Assembly: GCA_035532075.1 (NCBI GenBank)
Contig: DATKRV010000044.1
Span: forward strand, 1 to 9,279
Direction of reading: 5' to 3'
Length of the DNA stretch: 9,279 bases
From: CAIVND01 sp035532075
Lineage (GTDB): Bacteria > Actinomycetota > Acidimicrobiia > Acidimicrobiales > Bog-793
Made by a program: the position numbers and the translations under genes. The stretch's first letter is position 1. Every line of letters starts with the position of its first letter. Of the stretch, positions 6,214 through 9,279 are shown one piece after another. The notes under the pieces are model-generated. The model was not told the origin of the DNA. It ran no database searches and saw only the letters and a program-made list of their open reading frames with translations.

Positions 6214-7752
6214 TTAATGGCGGAAGTGTCGCTCGCCGGTAAGGACCATCGCAATATTGCGCTCGTCAGCCGCTTGGATAATGTCCTTATCGCGCAGCGA
6301 TCCTCCCGGTTGGACAACTACCGCTACTCCCGCGTCTGCGATCGCGTCGAGTCCATCCCGGAAGGGAAAGAACGCGTCGCTCGCTCCCGCTCCGCCTACC
6401 GCACGTCCACTCGCCTTTTTCGCTGCCAATCCTGCCGCGTCGACTCGGTTCTGCTGACCACAGCCGATGCCAACGACCTGACCATCGCGCGCAAGAACAA
6501 TCGCATTCGAAGTCGTGCGACCACAGACCCGCCAAGCCAATTCGAGATCGAGCCACTCCGAATCAGAGGGCTGGCGAGATGTCACGACCTCAAAGTCCGT
6601 TCTCGACGCGACGAATCGATCCGAATTCTGGACGAGAAATCCGCCAGCTATCTGGCGGAACGCGAGAGGTTCATCCATCGGACGCGGTGCAACAAGCGGT
6701 CTCATGTTCTTTCTCTTTCGAGCGAACAGGGCGAGAGCATCCTCGGTGATGTTTGGCGCAATCAAGACATCCGCGAGGGGATTTGACACCATTACCGTTG
6801 CAATTTCAAGATCTACCTCGCCGGTCAACGCGACGATTCCACCAAACGCGGAGAGCGGATCGGCGTCGAATGCGCGTTGGTAGGTCGCGAGAAGATCATC
6901 TCCAATCGCAACCCCGCAGGGGTTCGCGTGCTTGACGATGACGGTCGCGTTCGCAGTCCCGTTGAGTTCAAGCAACTCATAGGCGAGGCGCCACGCTGCC
7001 TCCCCATCGAAGAGGTTGAGATAGGAAAGCTCTCGACCACCGTGTTGCGTGACGAAATCCCAAAACCCTCTTGGCGCGTCGACGAAGCGATAGCGAGCGC
7101 CGTACTGGTGGGGGTTTTCCCCATAACGAAGCTCTCCGGCGCGCTCGAGAGAGATATCGAACCGATCTGGGAGTGCCTCATCGCCACGCTCGCCCTCTGG
7201 CGTACCGTGCCCGTCGAACCAGGTGACGATCGCCCGGTCGTACTCAGAGGTATGGGCAAAGGCTTTGCGCGCAAGACTCCGGCGCGTCGTCGGCGAGAGC
7301 TCTCCATTCACTCGGAGCTCATCGATGACGAGCGGGTAATCCGCCGGGTCGACGACGACCCCAACATGGTCATGGTTCTTTGCTGCTGCGCGAACCATCG
7401 TGGGACCGCCAACGTCGATCATTTCGATCGAGGGATCACTCGTGAACGGATAGAGGTTGCACACGACGAGATCGATCAGATCGATCCCCTGTTGCTCGAT
7501 GTCGCTCAAATGCTCGGCCTTGGATCGGTCGGCGAGGATACCACCATGGATTCTCGGGTGAAGTGTCTTGACCCGCCCACCGAGCATCTCCGGAGCCCCG
7601 GTGACATCTGCCACCTCGAGATGTTGCACCCCGGCAGCGCCAAGCGCGATCGACGTGCCACCACTCGAGATGATCTCGACACCGAGCACGGAGAGCTCGT
7701 TCGCGAGATCAATCAGTCCAGTCTTGTCATACACCGAGAGCAGTGCTCTCAT
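6214..7752 (-). CDS. purH: PurH: AICAR transformylase / IMP cyclohydrolase
   Basis: A 512-residue bifunctional enzyme catalysing the last two steps of IMP synthesis: formylation of AICAR by 10-formyl-THF, then ring closure. The N-terminal cyclohydrolase domain (about 1-195) shows LLSVYDKTGL (4-13), SSGGT, GGRVKTLHPRIHGGIL (58-73, Lys62), CNLYPF and DVGGPTMVRAAAKNH. The C-terminal transformylase domain shows LRYGENPHQ (208-216), the catalytic Lys274-His275 pair in VKHANPCGVA, DPLSAFGGIVAL and ASDAFFPFRDG, and ends in TGERHFRH. Length is typical and all expected motifs are present. The ATG overlaps the purN stop (ATGA), and a GGAG ten bases upstream lies within purN, so the two are translationally coupled. 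Confidence 0.97.
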   Translation of the reverse strand: MRALLSVYDKTGLIDLANELSVLGVEIISSGGTSIALGAAGVQHLEVADVTGAPEMLGGRVKTLHPRIHGGILADRSKAEHLSDIEQQGIDLIDLVVCNLYPFTSDPSIEMIDVGGPTMVRAAAKNHDHVGVVVDPADYPLVIDELRVNGELSPTTRRSLARKAFAHTSEYDRAIVTWFDGHGTPEGERGDEALPDRFDISLERAGELRYGENPHQYGARYRFVDAPRGFWDFVTQHGGRELSYLNLFDGEAAWRLAYELLELNGTANATVIVKHANPCGVAIGDDLLATYQRAFDADPLSAFGGIVALTGEVDLEIATVMVSNPLADVLIAPNITEDALALFARKRKNMRPLVAPRPMDEPLAFRQIAGGFLVQNSDRFVASRTDFEVVTSRQPSDSEWLDLELAWRVCGRTTSNAIVLARDGQVVGIGCGQQNRVDAAGLAAKKASGRAVGGAGASDAFFPFRDGLDAIADAGVAVVVQPGGSLRDKDIIQAADERNIAMVLTGERHFRH

Positions 7753-8324
7753 GAAGGCGGTTCTCCGTTCTCTAGTTGGGCGATTACCCGTCGGATGGTT
7801 GCGGGATAGATCCGTCGCTCGACAGCTTTTATCCGTTCGTGCAGCGAGTCCTTGGTATCTCCAGGAAGCACCGGAACTGCCTCCTGGGCCAATATGAGAC
7901 CCTCGTCAACCGCGAGCGTCGCAATATGGACCGTACACCCAGTTACCTTGACCCCGGCTGCGAGCGCCTGCTCCACGGCATGCCATCCCTTGAATGCCGG
8001 CAAAAGAGCCGGATGGGTGTTGAGGATTCGGTCTCGATAGGCCCGGTGGACCGACGGCCCGACGATCGTTCCGAATCCTGCCATGGCGACAAGATCGATC
8101 CCGTGCGCGTGGAAAAGTTCGACGAGATCAGCACTGTAGGCGTCACGGTCAAAGGTCGGGGTGAAATCGTCCCGGATCAGTGTGCCGACCTCGATTCCCG
8201 CGCCCCTCGCGATGTCCACCGCGTGGCACTTTCTGTCCACGACGACAAGCGAAATCGGTAGATCTGCGGCGATCAACGCCTCAAGAATCGTGCCCGTTCC
8301 GGAGGCCAAGGCAGCGATTCGCAC
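7749..8324 (-). CDS. purN: PurN: phosphoribosylglycinamide formyltransferase
   Basis: A 191-residue enzyme that transfers the formyl group of 10-formyl-THF to glycinamide ribonucleotide, the third step of purine synthesis. The N-terminal phosphate-binding loop ASGTGTILEAL (7-17) departs from the common SGxGSNLQA, as Actinobacteria often do. ILNTHPALLPAFKG (100-113) holds catalytic Asn102 and His104. VHIATLAVDEG (132-142) places catalytic Asp140 correctly, though the usual GGP/HGP after it is EGL. The start is GTG at 8324, which gives the expected short N-terminus (MRIAALASGTG), but no Shine-Dalgarno site precedes it. A GC-rich hairpin ends 15 bases upstream. It overlaps purH by 4 bp. Confidence 0.95.
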   Translation of the reverse strand: MRIAALASGTGTILEALIAADLPISLVVVDRKCHAVDIARGAGIEVGTLIRDDFTPTFDRDAYSADLVELFHAHGIDLVAMAGFGTIVGPSVHRAYRDRILNTHPALLPAFKGWHAVEQALAAGVKVTGCTVHIATLAVDEGLILAQEAVPVLPGDTKDSLHERIKAVERRIYPATIRRVIAQLENGEPPS

Positions 8325-8339
8325 GAATAAACGCTAGCA

Positions 8340-8361
8340 GCCGCGCCCTATCTGGCGCGGC
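8340..8361 (-). terminator. GC-rich hairpin between glyA and purN (terminator or attenuator)
   Basis: The minus strand forms a perfect 8-bp stem GCCGCGCC/GGCGCGGC with a six-base loop AGATAG. It begins 13 bases after the glyA stop and ends 15 bases before the purN GTG. The downstream sequence TGCTAGCGTTTATTC is only mildly T-rich, so a strong intrinsic terminator is uncertain. It could also stabilise or attenuate the transcript or affect purN initiation. Confidence 0.5.
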
Positions 8362-8374
8362 CGCCGATGGCTCG

Positions 8375-9279
8375 TTACTCCTCGAAATCGGGATAGACCG
8401 GATAGCGCTCACCGAGCGCGCGCACGCGTTCGCGCAGTGCGACGAGCGTCGGGCCCCGTGGATCCGTTAGGCGAGTGACAATGATCTCTCCGAGCTCCCT
8501 GAAATCGTCCGCCTGGAAGCCACGGGTGGCCAAAAGCGCGGTCCCGAGACGGAGTCCCGAACAGGCTGGAGGCGTCGCAGGATCATAGGCAATTGTCATC
8601 GCATTCCCCATGATTCCAAGATGATGCAGCCAGGTGAGCGCCTGTTGCCCGGTGATCTTGCGCGCAGAGGTGTCAAACGCGAAGAGATGGACATCAGTGC
8701 CACCTGTGAGAACAGGCATCTGCGTCTCCTCACGCGCCTCGTGCAACCTCTTCGCGATCGACGTCGCGCCTTGCACGGTGCGTCTCATTCGCTCGGCGAA
8801 TTCCTCGCTTCCAGCAAGAAGCAGGGTGACCGCCTTTGCTGCGATGACATTTGGAAGTGGTCCGCCCTGCTCGCCGGGGAAGACAGCGCGGTCGATCTGT
8901 TCCGCGAGCTCGTCGTTCGAAAGGATCAGTCCCCCGCGTGCGCCGCCAAGCGTCTTGTGCAGCGTCATCGTGCATACGTGCGCATAGGGAACAGGATCGG
9001 GATGGATCTTCGCGACCACAAGACCTGCGAGATGTGCGAGGTCCGCGACCAAGAACGCGCCGACCTCATCGGCAATCTCGCGAAAACGGGCGAAGTCGAT
9101 GATGCGCGGGTAATTGGACCCTCCGGCGAAGATCACCTTGGGTAGATTGGCTTTGGCAAGTCTCTCGACCTGGTCGATGTCGATGAGCCCATCTTCGCGA
9201 CGCACGCCATACGTCACGCTTGAATAAAAGCGACCGGCAAAGGTCTCGTCGTCGTGCTGACTTGGATGTCCACCATGCG
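8375..9279 (-). CDS. glyA: Serine hydroxymethyltransferase, C-terminal 300 residues (5' end outside the window)
   Basis: A PLP enzyme converting serine and THF to glycine and 5,10-methylene-THF. The frame is open to the window edge beginning HGGHPSQH, so about 100-130 N-terminal residues are missing. The GTG at 9217 is internal, not the start. Counting from the edge: GGSNYPRIIDF (52-62), ADLAHLAGLV (78-87, with PLP-contacting Asp79 and His82), the PLP-lysine segment MTLHKTLGGARGG (Lys108), FPGEQGGPL, GGTDVHLFAFD, and SGLRLGTALLATRGF with the substrate-carboxylate Arg. Several usual residues are changed: HGGHPSQH for HGGHLTHG, TMTLHK for TTTTHK, GGPLPN for GGPLMH, GNAMT for NKNT. It is an SHMT-family member but divergent. 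As the methylene-THF source it suits the folate genes downstream. Confidence 0.9.
   Translation of the reverse strand, partial: HGGHPSQHDDETFAGRFYSSVTYGVRREDGLIDIDQVERLAKANLPKVIFAGGSNYPRIIDFARFREIADEVGAFLVADLAHLAGLVVAKIHPDPVPYAHVCTMTLHKTLGGARGGLILSNDELAEQIDRAVFPGEQGGPLPNVIAAKAVTLLLAGSEEFAERMRRTVQGATSIAKRLHEAREETQMPVLTGGTDVHLFAFDTSARKITGQQALTWLHHLGIMGNAMTIAYDPATPPACSGLRLGTALLATRGFQADDFRELGEIIVTRLTDPRGPTLVALRERVRALGERYPVYPDFEE

Noticed and set aside
6135..6317. Upstream extension of the membrane-protein gene to an ATG at 6317
   Set aside because: It would overlap the conserved C-terminus of purH by about 100 bp. The GTG at 6134 has a strong SD and sits directly before the first membrane helix.
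1..9279. CRISPR arrays, insertion sequences, tRNAs, toxin-antitoxin pairs or a new defence system
   Set aside because: I saw no repeat-spacer pattern, transposase, paired inverted termini or cloverleaf sequence. Nearly all of the window is accounted for by recognisable metabolic genes on one strand.

Overview
This window comes from a bacterial chromosome of moderately high GC content. It is most likely actinobacterial, and the class Acidimicrobiia is a reasonable guess that one window cannot prove. Three things point that way: a small deazaflavin (F420)-type split beta-barrel reductase, a FolD with the GRG...GRP and HTG signatures I recall from actinobacterial FolD, and a purN-purH-folD-mdh gene order that resembles actinobacterial chromosomes. 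Coding is almost entirely on the minus strand, so transcription runs from high to low coordinates.

In transcription order: glyA (serine hydroxymethyltransferase, cut by the right edge, 9279-8375); a 50-bp gap with a GC-rich hairpin; purN (8324-7749); purH (7752-6214, sharing an ATGA with purN); a GT39/ArnT-like multi-spanning membrane protein (6134-4587); folD (4561-3674); metF (3662-2790); a 226-bp gap with a weak terminator-like structure; mdh (2563-1568); a crotonase-fold protein (1449-658); and an F420-type reductase (576-142). At the left edge the last 29 codons of a possible plus-strand gene end at position 92, converging on the last minus-strand gene.

The first six genes, apart from the membrane protein, form a one-carbon folate module. 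GlyA makes 5,10-methylene-THF. FolD oxidises it to 10-formyl-THF. PurN and PurH spend 10-formyl-THF on purine C8 and C2. MetF diverts methylene-THF to 5-methyl-THF for methionine synthesis. Tight spacing (4-bp overlap, then gaps of 79, 25 and 11 bp) suggests that purN to metF are co-transcribed. The GT39-like gene is the functional outsider. Mdh (malate/oxaloacetate), the crotonase homologue and the F420-type protein look like a separately transcribed downstream group with no clear shared pathway.

There is no CRISPR array, mobile element, tRNA or rRNA, and no evident new defence or biosynthetic system. The points most worth a second look are the crotonase lacking both classical catalytic glutamates, the membrane glycosyltransferase inside a folate/purine operon, the hairpin just before an SD-less GTG start of purN, and a divergent SHMT. 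No gene-free stretch exceeds 300 bases.
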